From contig DLLT01000020.1 of the NCBI GenBank assembly GCA_002478045.1, forward strand, positions 1-53,850: DNA of 53,850 nucleotides, written 5' to 3'. The notes below the pieces were generated by a model. That model was not told the origin of the DNA. It saw nothing but the letters and a program-made list of their open reading frames with translations, and ran no database searches. Positions 7,105 through 14,532 of this stretch are shown in pieces. The stretch comes from Porphyromonadaceae bacterium UBA7555. Lineage in GTDB: Bacteria; Bacteroidota; Bacteroidia; Bacteroidales; Muribaculaceae. Made by a program: the position numbers and the translations under genes. Positions within the stretch are counted from its first letter, which is position 1, and each line of letters opens with the position of its first letter.

Positions 7105-7768
7105 GAATATGTCCGACAAAAAAGAATACGGCATTGTCTACCTGCTGACCAATGAGTGCATGCCCGGCCTCGTCAAAATCGGTATGACCTCGCGCAAAGA
7201 CCTTGATGCGCGTATGCGCGAGCTATACACCACCGGCGTTCCGCTGCCTTTCGAGTGCGCCTATGCCTGCAAGGTCAAATTATCCCATATGGCCGAGCTT
7301 GAGGCCGCACTGCATACCGCCTTCGCTCCAAACCGCGTAAACGAGAACCGCGAGTTCTTCCGCATCTCGCCCTCGCAGGCCGTCCCGCTGCTAAAGCTGA
7401 TGAACCACCTTAATGAGGGCGATGCCACCGCCGAGGTCGCTGCCGAAATCAACAACGACATAGACGCCGGTGATGTCGCCGCCATCGAAAAAACGAAGCA
7501 CGCACGGCGACCACCGCTGAACTTCTTCGATATGGGTCTAAGGAAGGGAGATGTCCTCGTCTATGCTGACGACCCGACAAAGTCCGTAGTCATAGTTGAT
7601 GCCCGAAAAGTGGCGTATCAGGACGTTGAGCAGTCACTGACGATGGTCACGCGCCTCCTGCAAGGCAAGCCTAATAATTATGCCTTGCAACCGACCCCAT
7701 TTTGGCTCTATAACGGCGAAAGGCTCACCGAAGTCTACGACCGTGCATTCCCCTTAATTGACGAATAA
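7097..7768 (+). CDS. GIY-YIG nuclease-family protein (T5orf172-like) with RAMA/DUF4357-like tail
   Basis: A 223-residue protein. Residues ~10-95 form a GIY-YIG module of the T5orf172 kind: EYGIVYLLTNECMPGLVKIG, then DARMRELYTTGVPLPFE, and NREFFRIS with the usual glutamate. After a linker, residues ~145-215 (FFDMGLRKGDVLVYAD, ending FWLYNGERLTEVY) look like the small RAMA/DUF4357 domain found on modification enzymes. The start at 7097 overlaps the Mrr stop; 7109 is also possible. Coupling to the Mrr gene suggests a joint role against foreign DNA; the activity is inferred. Confidence 0.8.
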   Translation: MTENMSDKKEYGIVYLLTNECMPGLVKIGMTSRKDLDARMRELYTTGVPLPFECAYACKVKLSHMAELEAALHTAFAPNRVNENREFFRISPSQAVPLLKLMNHLNEGDATAEVAAEINNDIDAGDVAAIEKTKHARRPPLNFFDMGLRKGDVLVYADDPTKSVVIVDARKVAYQDVEQSLTMVTRLLQGKPNNYALQPTPFWLYNGERLTEVYDRAFPLIDE

Positions 7769-8030
7769 TACACTTGCCCCCTTAAAATGCGAGAAAGTGG
7801 TACGGCTCTTCTTCGAGGCGCAGTATCGCCGGAACGCTGACCACCGCTTTCGTGGCAAACCGACCTTCACGGCTCACTACGGTATCATTCACCGGAATTT
7901 AAACAGCATCGAAAATGATATAAGCCGCGATATCTTACAGCCGTCTTGGCTGTACTTCCCCGTGCACGACTATGGCGTCAGTGCCGACCGCCGCTTACCC
8001 ACAGCGGCGATTTCTACCGCAAATAAAAGA
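7769..8030 (+). other. Untranslated or decayed stretch behind the GIY-YIG gene
   Basis: About 260 bp between the GIY-YIG stop and the shared terminator. A TTG-started frame (from 7758) crosses it, but its second half is only the antisense of the toxin gene. A 7-bp hairpin (7936-7942 with 7948-7954) is present. No recognisable protein is seen; it may be a gene remnant. Confidence 0.45.
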
Positions 8031-8060
8031 AGGACGGAGGCCGTTGTCGGTCTCCGTCCT
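8031..8060. terminator. Bidirectional terminator inside the cassette
   Basis: AGGACGGAG (8031-8039) pairs with CTCCGTCCT (8052-8060), continued inward by four more pairs around a TTGT loop. It separates the plus-strand nuclease operon from the convergent toxin-antitoxin pair. Confidence 0.85.
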
Positions 8061-8081
8061 ACATATCTGTATATATACTTA

Positions 8082-8357
8082 CTATTCATCGTAGTGGCCT
8101 TTCAGGGATACTATGGTAACGATTACGCGCATTTCCTCGATGGTGTACACCATACGAGAGCTTTTGTCTATGCGTCTGCTCCAGAAACCCGAATAGTTTC
8201 CTTTGAGTTGTTCGACTTGTCCTGTGCCGGTAGTCGGATGCTCCCTCAACTCCTCAAAAAGCGTCACAATTTTTCGGAGAGTTTTGATCTGTCCCGATTT
8301 CTTCCACTCAATCAGATGTCGTTCCGCCTTTGCAGTAAGTTCTATTTCGTAACTCAA
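8082..8357 (-). CDS. Txe/YoeB-family toxin
   Basis: A 91-residue RelE-superfamily mRNA interferase. Landmarks are ELTAKAERHLIEWKKSG at the start, EQLKGNYSGFWSRRIDKSSR in the middle and the C-terminal VSLKGHYDE, with the Arg, His and Tyr usual for YoeB-type ribosome-dependent mRNA cleavage. It overlaps the antitoxin gene by 4 bp, the standard arrangement with the antitoxin first. Confidence 0.92.
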   Translation of the reverse strand: MSYEIELTAKAERHLIEWKKSGQIKTLRKIVTLFEELREHPTTGTGQVEQLKGNYSGFWSRRIDKSSRMVYTIEEMRVIVTIVSLKGHYDE

Positions 8358-8653
8358 ACATTTAATATGGCCTTTATTTCATCCATAGTATAAGCCTTTG
8401 TCTTACCCTCTTTGTATTGGCATATACCTTCATTGAGTTCCTTCATATTGTCGGGGTTATTAAACCATGTATCTCCAGAGGGAGACGGATTCTCGCTTAC
8501 CTCAACGGCAATGGATGCAGCTTTGGCGCAAAGCAGCGTTTCTATGTACTTCTTGAGACTCATACCTTGTGCTACTGCCATAATTGAAAGCTTTTGCAGT
8601 GTGTCGACCGGCAGGTCGATATTCTTACGTTTAATGTTTAATGCTGTTGCCAT
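8354..8653 (-). CDS. Antitoxin of the YoeB-type pair
   Basis: A 99-residue protein. Its N-terminal ~45 residues (KRKNIDLPVDTLQKLSIMAV, then KKYIETLLC) look like a ribbon-helix-helix DNA-binding domain, and the C-terminal YTMDEIKAIL tail is the type of helix that binds the toxin. It lies upstream of the toxin with a 4-bp overlap and its own promoter at 8687-8718, which it probably represses. Confidence 0.85.
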   Translation of the reverse strand: MATALNIKRKNIDLPVDTLQKLSIMAVAQGMSLKKYIETLLCAKAASIAVEVSENPSPSGDTWFNNPDNMKELNEGICQYKEGKTKAYTMDEIKAILNV

Positions 8654-8686
8654 TTCGATAAATCAGTTAGTCTGTTGTTTTGCATA

Positions 8687-8718
8687 CAAAGGTATAAAAA
8701 ATATATTATATACACAAC
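8687..8718 (-). promoter_or_regulatory. Promoter of the toxin-antitoxin operon
   Basis: On the minus strand GTTG (8718-8715), a 20-nt spacer and TACCTTTG (8694-8687), 33 bp before the antitoxin start. Confidence 0.75.
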
Positions 8719-8861
8719 ACGCAGAACATCTCGCACCTGTTCGATACAGCAGTCCGCAATGATCGGGGACACACAGCTCGGTCGCCCACGCCAAAGGCCG
8801 TATTTGCAGCGCTATAACAAGTTTTTGCAACCATCCCGGCACCACATCCACGCATAGTATT

Positions 8862-8924
8862 CCGAAATTGGCCGTTAAAATCCATCAATAAAGTTGCACC
8901 GCATCAAAATATAGTCTATATTTG
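8862..8924 (+). repeat. Right direct repeat of the defence cassette
   Basis: Positions 8876-8924 are identical to 6123-6171; similarity extends left to 8862. This copy carries the promoter of ilvE and marks the right boundary of the cassette. Confidence 0.95.
8893..8924 (+). promoter_or_regulatory. Promoter of ilvE (in the repeat)
   Basis: GTTG at 8893-8896, a 20-nt spacer and TATATTTG at 8917-8924, giving a leader of about 90 nt before ilvE. Confidence 0.8.
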
Positions 8925-9022
8925 CAAGGTCAAATCTACTTAAGGATTAGAACCGGCCGCCGTCACGGCAGCCCCTTCATAGACAGAAAAACAATTAAAA
9001 AAACACCTAACAGACAATCGAT

Positions 9023-10051
9023 ATGAGCAACAACATTCCGGAACTCGAATGGTCAAAACTTCCTTTTGGCTATATTCCCACAGATTACAACGTACGTTGC
9101 ACCTACCGTGATGGCAAATGGGGCGAAATTGAAGTATCCCAATCGCCGACCATAGATCTGCATATCGCCGCAACTGCGCTGCACTACGGACAGGAAATAT
9201 TCGAAGGGCTCAAGGCCTTCCGCGGCGCCGATGGAAAAATCCGCATCTTCCGCCTCGAAGAAAACGCCAAGCGCCTGCGCAATTCGGCAGAAGGTCTGAT
9301 GATGGAACCCGTGCCTATGGAGATTTTCCGCGAAATGACCATAAAGGCCGTACAGTTGAACGAGCGCTTTATCCCGCCCTACGGTAGCGGCGCTTCGCTA
9401 TATATCCGTCCCCTCGAAATAGGCATCAGCGCACGCGTAGGCGTCAACCCCGCCACCGAATACACCTTCATCATCTTTGTATCGCCCGTAGGCCCTTACT
9501 TCAAGACCGGATTCGGCGTCACCGACATTTGCATCACTCGCGAGTATGACCGTGTAGCCCCCAAGGGTACGGGTCGATTCAAGACCGGCGGCAACTACGC
9601 CGCATCGCTCAAAGCCGGATGCATGGCTCACGACAAAGGTTATTCGGCAGTATTATACCTCGACCCCAAAGAAAAGAAATATCTCGACGAATGCGGCCCG
9701 GCCAACTTCTTCGCCATCAAAGGCAATAAGTACATCACCCCGGCCAGCGAATCCATACTTCCGTCCATCACCAATATGAGCCTCCAGCAGCTGGTACGCG
9801 ACATGGGCATGGAGGTCGAAGCACGCCACATCCCCGTCGAAGAATTGGCCGAAGTACAAGAAGCCGCCGCTTGCGGCACCGCAGCCGTATGCTCGCCCAT
9901 ACACCGCATAGACGACCTTGACACCGGACGCCAATATCTCATCGCCAAGGACGGCAAGCCCGGTCCCATCACCACCAAGCTGTACAATACACTCCGCGCC
10001 ATCCAGTACGGCGAAATCGAGGATGTACACGGCTGGAACACCGTGCTTTGA
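9023..10051 (+). CDS. ilvE: Branched-chain amino-acid aminotransferase
   Basis: A 342-residue cytoplasmic fold-type IV PLP enzyme that interconverts leucine, isoleucine and valine with their 2-oxo acids using glutamate. Landmarks: LHYGQEIFEGLKAFRG near residues 53-67, YIRPLEIG near 127, and GRFKTGGNYAASL with the PLP lysine at about K187. ECGPANFFAIKG and EAAACGTAAVCSPI are family segments. The length is that of the longer class of this family. It is transcribed from the right-hand repeat promoter. Confidence 0.97.
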   Translation: MSNNIPELEWSKLPFGYIPTDYNVRCTYRDGKWGEIEVSQSPTIDLHIAATALHYGQEIFEGLKAFRGADGKIRIFRLEENAKRLRNSAEGLMMEPVPMEIFREMTIKAVQLNERFIPPYGSGASLYIRPLEIGISARVGVNPATEYTFIIFVSPVGPYFKTGFGVTDICITREYDRVAPKGTGRFKTGGNYAASLKAGCMAHDKGYSAVLYLDPKEKKYLDECGPANFFAIKGNKYITPASESILPSITNMSLQQLVRDMGMEVEARHIPVEELAEVQEAAACGTAAVCSPIHRIDDLDTGRQYLIAKDGKPGPITTKLYNTLRAIQYGEIEDVHGWNTVL

Positions 10052-10075
10052 TGCCTACCACTACCGATACACAAC

Positions 10076-10122
10076 ATACGCCATACGGTCTACCACCGTC
10101 AACGGTAGACTATATGGCGTAT
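10076..10122 (+). promoter_or_regulatory. Long hairpin spanning the HD gene start codon
   Basis: A 10-bp stem (10076-10085 with 10113-10122), a 2x2 internal loop and a 7-bp stem (10088-10094 with 10104-10110) around a 9-nt loop. The ATG at 10114 lies in the outer stem. It may end ilvE transcription, hide the start codon, or both. Confidence 0.6.
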
Positions 10123-10653
10123 ATTGATAATATCTACAGCGCCACGGATAGCGAAACACAGAAGCTCAAAGAGCTATTGGTGACGCACAGTCTGCAAGTG
10201 GTGCGAAAAGCGCTGGATATTGCGCATACCCATGTCCTACCCTTGTCCGACGGCGACATAGTGGCCGCAGCAATGCTTCACGACATAGGCATCATCGCCA
10301 CCGATGCCCCCGGCATCCACTGCCACGGAACGGAGCACTATCTGCGCCACGGCATTCTCGGAGCAGCTATGCTCCGCAAGGCCGGCGCACCCGAATGGCT
10401 GGCTCGAGTAGCCGAAAGGCATACCGGCACCGGTATCACAGCCGAGGATATTGCCGAAAATCACCTACCCATGCCTCCGGGCGATTATATGCCCGAGACG
10501 CTACTGGAGCGTCTGATATGCTATGCCGACAAGTTCTACAGCAAAAGCCATCCGCAAGTCGAAAAGACTCAGGCACAGGCTCGTGCTTCTCTGGCCCGTT
10601 TCGGTGCGGACAGCGCCGCCAGATTCGATGACCTCGCAGCCACGTTCGGATAG
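10114..10653 (+). CDS. HD-domain metal-dependent phosphohydrolase-like protein
   Basis: A 179-residue HD-superfamily protein. The metal ligands are seen in VTHSLQVVRKA (H), MLHDIGI (HD) and further histidines in CHGTEHYLRHGILGA and AERHTGTGI. Such proteins often hydrolyse nucleotides or phosphate esters; the substrate is unknown. I chose the ATG at 10114 because relatives start MxYI and then enter the helix before the first histidine. The frame is open to 10051, which would touch the ilvE stop. The gene lies 62 bp behind ilvE and has a hairpin over its start. Confidence 0.85.
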   Translation: MAYIDNIYSATDSETQKLKELLVTHSLQVVRKALDIAHTHVLPLSDGDIVAAAMLHDIGIIATDAPGIHCHGTEHYLRHGILGAAMLRKAGAPEWLARVAERHTGTGITAEDIAENHLPMPPGDYMPETLLERLICYADKFYSKSHPQVEKTQAQARASLARFGADSAARFDDLAATFG

Positions 10654-10665
10654 CCCGATGATAAC

Positions 10666-10682
10666 CCGGCTATAACAGCCGG
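10666..10682 (+). terminator. Small hairpin after the HD gene
   Basis: CCGGCT/AGCCGG with a 5-nt loop (10666-10671 with 10677-10682), followed by AT-rich repeats of ATAGCC/CAGCTATT that resemble the terminator region at 640-683. Confidence 0.5.
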
Positions 10683-10786
10683 CACCACCGCCATAGCCAT
10701 AACAGCTATTACAGCTATTATAGCCATTATAGCAGTAATCTCGGTTTATATCCAATGAACCCATCTTTTATAGTCATAGAAAATAA

Positions 10787-10815
10787 CGACAGCCGCGCAT
10801 CGTGCACGGCTGTCG
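10787..10815 (-). terminator. Terminator of the folP-dacA operon
   Basis: CGACAGCCG (10787-10795) pairs with CGGCTGTCG (10807-10815). On the minus strand it is followed by TTATTTTC and lies 25 bp past the dacA stop. Confidence 0.8.
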
Positions 10816-10839
10816 CTGCATATATGTCTCGGATACTGA

Positions 10840-11616
10840 TTATTCGTGCGACATACCCTCGTAAAGGATTTTCTCCAAGTCGGCCGTGGACAGTTTGACA
10901 CGCAAAGCTCCACGATGGGCCACGGAAATATTGCCGGTTTCTTCGCTGACGACTATGGCTATAGCATCCGTCTCCTGCGCAATGCCCAGTGCCGAGCGAT
11001 GGCGCAGACCAAGCGAGCGGGGCACACTGCTGTCGTGGCTCACCGGTAAGATGCATCCGGCTGCAACAATGCGGTGATTGGCAATAATCATTGCTCCGTC
11101 ATGCAGCGGCGAGTTCTTGAAAAAGATATTTTCGATAAGACGCGTATTGATGGCCGCATCTATTATGTCTCCGCTTTTGGCTATAGATTCCAATGACATA
11201 TTTTGCTGTATGACAATCAGAGCTCCGGTTTTAGTCTTAGACATAGCCATGCACGCATACACGATGGGCATAATTTCGGCACGAAGACTGACGGCTTCAT
11301 CGTCATCACGATGATTGAAAAGTCTGTGCAAGAAGCGCCATCGACGATGGCTACCCAAGTCTATGAGGAAACGCTTTATCTGGTCTTGAAATATGATGAC
11401 AAGTACCAATAATCCTATGGACACAAATTGGTCAAGTATTGACCCTATCAGGCGCAATTCCAAGACCTCGCTGGCCACCGCCCATACGGCTATGAATGCC
11501 ATCACACCATAAAATATGTTTATGGTGCCGGACTCTTTCATCAGCCGAAATATGTAGTACAGCAGTACGGCAACGATTAGGATGTCGATAGCGTCTTTAA
11601 TTCCAAATTCCGGCAT
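10840..11616 (-). CDS. dacA: Diadenylate cyclase, CdaA type
   Basis: A 258-residue membrane enzyme making c-di-AMP from two ATP. Three hydrophobic segments fill residues ~9-75, followed by the DAC domain (about 105-240) with the catalytic motifs DGA (173-175, in LHDGAMII) and RHR (205-207, in GLRHRSALG). Length and layout match CdaA. It follows folP by 36 bp, a pairing conserved across Bacteroidota, and ends at a good terminator. Confidence 0.96.
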   Translation of the reverse strand: MPEFGIKDAIDILIVAVLLYYIFRLMKESGTINIFYGVMAFIAVWAVASEVLELRLIGSILDQFVSIGLLVLVIIFQDQIKRFLIDLGSHRRWRFLHRLFNHRDDDEAVSLRAEIMPIVYACMAMSKTKTGALIVIQQNMSLESIAKSGDIIDAAINTRLIENIFFKNSPLHDGAMIIANHRIVAAGCILPVSHDSSVPRSLGLRHRSALGIAQETDAIAIVVSEETGNISVAHRGALRVKLSTADLEKILYEGMSHE

Positions 11617-11652
11617 AAGCAGTCAGTAAATGCAGAGGTGAATACTATGTCT

Positions 11653-12495
11653 TCAAAATCGTCCGCGGACAGCTTCGTATATTGTCACAGCCTGTTTGGC
11701 GGCTCGTACATCATGCACGCGCAATATTGAGGCGCCACGTTCCAGTGCTATGGTGTTGAGAGCTGTCGTAGCGTTGAGCGCATCGTTGGTGGATATACCC
11801 AAAAGGCGAGTAAGCATACTCTTGCGCGAGATTCCGACCAGAATGGGACGGCCGAATAAGGCAAAGGCGTCAAGATAACGCATAAGCTCGTAATTCTGTT
11901 CAAGCGTCTTGGCAAATCCAAATCCGGGGTCAATAATAATGTCGCTCACTCCGGCCCAAACAAGTCGCTCATAGCTGCGAGACATCTCGGTGAGTACCGA
12001 GGCGACCACGTCTTCGCCATAATCGGTGCGCTGTTGCATATCCAGCGGAGTGCCGCGCATATGCATCAGCACGTAGGGTACGCCGAGTTCGGCCACCGTT
12101 CGTGCCATCTCCGGGTCGCTCGCGCCGGAGATATCGTTGATGATATCCACGCCGAGGTCCTCAACACAATGGCGGGCTATATCGGCGCGGAAGGTGTCTA
12201 CGCTCAGGGGCACATTCGTGTCTATCGACCGCAGCACACGCATCCCCATATCCAAGCGACGGCGCTCTTCTTCGGCCGTGGCACATTCGCAACCCGGGCG
12301 TGTCGAGCATGCGCCTACGTCTATGACATCGACGCCTTCGTCCAGGAGCGTGCGCACACGCATCGCCACCGCTTTCTCGTCAAAGGCTCGCGAGTCGCCG
12401 TAAAACGAGTCGTCCGTAACATTGAGGATGCCCATCACCAAAGGACGGTTCACGGTCTCAATCTTACCCCTTAATTTAATGGTGTATGGTTGCAT
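11653..12495 (-). CDS. folP: Dihydropteroate synthase
   Basis: A 280-residue TIM-barrel enzyme joining p-aminobenzoate to dihydropterin pyrophosphate in folate synthesis, the sulfonamide target. Visible signatures are MGILNVTDDSF, DVGACSTRPG, INDISG, DPGFGFAKTLEQN and GISRKSML. I start at 12495 (MQPYTIKLRG), just before the family core; the frame is open a further 27 codons into the typA 3' end, which looks spurious. It is cotranscribed with dacA and probably with typA, 46 bp upstream. Confidence 0.96.
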   Translation of the reverse strand: MQPYTIKLRGKIETVNRPLVMGILNVTDDSFYGDSRAFDEKAVAMRVRTLLDEGVDVIDVGACSTRPGCECATAEEERRRLDMGMRVLRSIDTNVPLSVDTFRADIARHCVEDLGVDIINDISGASDPEMARTVAELGVPYVLMHMRGTPLDMQQRTDYGEDVVASVLTEMSRSYERLVWAGVSDIIIDPGFGFAKTLEQNYELMRYLDAFALFGRPILVGISRKSMLTRLLGISTNDALNATTALNTIALERGASILRVHDVRAAKQAVTIYEAVRGRF

Positions 12496-12541
12496 GTGCT
12501 TGTGTAGCTTTTGCGGTCTGTTTTGTTGATAGGACAGGCAA

Positions 12542-14338
12542 TTAACGGTTGGCGCGTTTGCGCTCGGTTTCGTCAAGAATAATCTTGCGCAGACGCAGGT
12601 GGTGCGGTGTCACTTCGACATATTCGTCTTCCTTGATATACTCAAGTGCTTCCTCGAGACTGAAGACCACAGGCGGAATAATACGAGCCTTGTCATCGGC
12701 GCCCGAGGCACGCATATTGGTGAGTTTCTTGCTCTTGGTGACGTTGACGACAATGTCGTTTTCCTTTGCATTCTCGCCCACAACCTGTCCGGCGTAGACC
12801 TCTTCCTGCGGGAATATAAAGAAACGACCGCGGTCTTGCAGCTTATCAATGGCGTAAGCGTATGCCGTTCCGGCTTCCATAGCTATAAGCGAACCGTTGG
12901 TGCGGCGCTCGATATCGCCCTTCCAAGGCTGGTACTCGTAGAAACGATGAGCCATAATGGCCTCGCCGGCACTTGCGGTGAGTACGTTGTTGCGCAGTCC
13001 TATAATGCCGCGCGACGGTATCTGAAATTCGAGATTGGTGCGTCCTGCATTGGAGGTCATACTTGTCAACTCGCCCTTACGACGGGTCACCATATCTATG
13101 ATTTTGGAGGCATATTCATCGGTGACATTGATTGTCAACAGCTCGACAGGCTCGCACTTGCGTCCGTCTATTTCCTTGACAATCACCTGCGGTTGGCCTA
13201 CTTGCAATTCGTAACCTTCGCGACGCATGGTCTCGATAAGTACTGACAAGTGCAGCACACCGCGACCATATACGGTCCAGACGTCTTCGTGCGGAGCCTT
13301 GGTCACGCGCAGTGCGAGGTTACGATCAAGCTCTCGCATAAGGCGGTCGCCGATATGTCGCGAGGTGACGTACTTGCCATCGCGGCCGAAGAAGGGGCTG
13401 TCGTTGATGGTGAAGGTCATAGACATCGTGGGTTCGTCTATGGCTATGCGCGGCAGCGCCTCAGGGTTGTTGATATCGGCCACTGTATCGCCGATTTCAA
13501 ATCCTTCGATGCCCACCAATGCGCAAATATCGCCGCTGCTGACCTCGCTGACACGCTTGCGGCCCATACCCTCAAAGACATGCAATTCCTTGATACGCTG
13601 GCGCGAGATGCTGCCGTCCTTGCGCATCAAGGCTATATCCATACCCTCGCGCAAAGTGCCGCGGTGTACGCGTCCCACTGCTATACGGCCTACGTAATTG
13701 CTGTAATCCAGCGAAGTGATCAGCATCTGTGCGTCACCTTCAAGCGTCTGCGGCGCCGGGATGTACTTAATAATAGCGTCCAGCAACGGCAGGATATTGT
13801 CTGTGGGTTTGCGCCAGTCCGTACTCATCCAACCTTGCTTGGCCGAGCCGAAAAGTGTCGGGAAATTGAGCTGATCTTCTGTGGCATCAAGATTGAACAT
13901 CAAGTCGAAAACCATCTCCTGCACCTCTTCGGGGCGACAATTGGGCTTATCCACTTTGTTTATGACGACAATGGGCTTAAGTCCTATCTGAAGCGCTTTT
14001 TGAAGAACGAAACGCGTCTGGGGCATCGGTCCTTCAAAAGCATCGACCAACAGCAGGCAGCCATCGGCCATATTGAGCACGCGCTCCACTTCGCCGCCGA
14101 AATCGGCGTGTCCCGGAGTGTCTATAATGTTGATTTTTGTCCCTTTGTAATTGATGGAGACGTTTTTGGAGAGTATTGTTATGCCGCGCTCGCGCTCAAG
14201 GTCATTGCTGTCGAGTATCAGTTCGCCGGCATTTTGATTATCTCTAAAAAGATGTCCGGCCATCAACATTTTGTCCACAAGGGTGGTCTTGCCATGGTCC
14301 ACGTGGGCGATGATGGCGATATTGCGTATATTCTGCAT
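12542..14338 (-). CDS. typA: Translational GTPase TypA/BipA
   Basis: A 598-residue ribosome-binding GTPase involved in stress adaptation and large-subunit assembly. The G motifs are AHVDHGKTTLVDKML (G1), RGITI (G2), DTPGHADFGG (G3) and NKVDKPNCRPEE (G4). An EF-G-like second domain and the C-terminal TypA-specific region (SRGIIGLRNNVLT, then EDEYVEVTPHHLRLRK) follow. The start at 14338 (MQNIRNIAIIAHVDHG) fits the family; 13 further in-frame codons upstream are unlikely. It heads the minus-strand typA-folP-dacA run. Confidence 0.97.
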   Translation of the reverse strand: MQNIRNIAIIAHVDHGKTTLVDKMLMAGHLFRDNQNAGELILDSNDLERERGITILSKNVSINYKGTKINIIDTPGHADFGGEVERVLNMADGCLLLVDAFEGPMPQTRFVLQKALQIGLKPIVVINKVDKPNCRPEEVQEMVFDLMFNLDATEDQLNFPTLFGSAKQGWMSTDWRKPTDNILPLLDAIIKYIPAPQTLEGDAQMLITSLDYSNYVGRIAVGRVHRGTLREGMDIALMRKDGSISRQRIKELHVFEGMGRKRVSEVSSGDICALVGIEGFEIGDTVADINNPEALPRIAIDEPTMSMTFTINDSPFFGRDGKYVTSRHIGDRLMRELDRNLALRVTKAPHEDVWTVYGRGVLHLSVLIETMRREGYELQVGQPQVIVKEIDGRKCEPVELLTINVTDEYASKIIDMVTRRKGELTSMTSNAGRTNLEFQIPSRGIIGLRNNVLTASAGEAIMAHRFYEYQPWKGDIERRTNGSLIAMEAGTAYAYAIDKLQDRGRFFIFPQEEVYAGQVVGENAKENDIVVNVTKSKKLTNMRASGADDKARIIPPVVFSLEEALEYIKEDEYVEVTPHHLRLRKIILDETERKRANR

Positions 14339-14381
14339 ATAAAGATGTGTATATTCCTTATTTCTTTGCTCTTTCAACCTG

Positions 14382-14389
14382 CAAAGTTA
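14382..14389 (-). promoter_or_regulatory. -7 box of the typA promoter
   Basis: TAACTTTG on the minus strand, 44 bp before the typA start. The -33 element is not clear. Confidence 0.5.
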
Positions 14390-14453
14390 AGCATTTTGGC
14401 GGACATATCCATTGGCAAAACAGCCGACGAGGGATTTTCTCGCGAAATATGCG

Positions 14454-14461
14454 TATCTTTG
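14454..14461 (+). promoter_or_regulatory. -7 box of the menD operon promoter
   Basis: TATCTTTG followed by C, 72 bp before menD. No good TTTG is found 20 nt upstream. Confidence 0.5.
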
Positions 14462-14532
14462 CGGTGCATCTCGCCGTACGCATCGGCCTGTCTGTGCCAT
14501 TTTATCGGCTTCGAACCAAATCATTGGGAACA

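Noticed and set aside
7758..8393. TTG-started frame of 211 codons after the GIY-YIG gene
   Set aside because: Crosses a strong terminator and then runs antisense to the whole toxin gene; no recognised domain. The first ~80 codons might be a remnant but cannot be supported.
6172..8861. Integrase, transposase or insertion sequence for the defence cassette
   Set aside because: All frames were read; none resembles a recombinase, and no terminal inverted repeats were seen. The flanking repeat is direct and promoter-derived.
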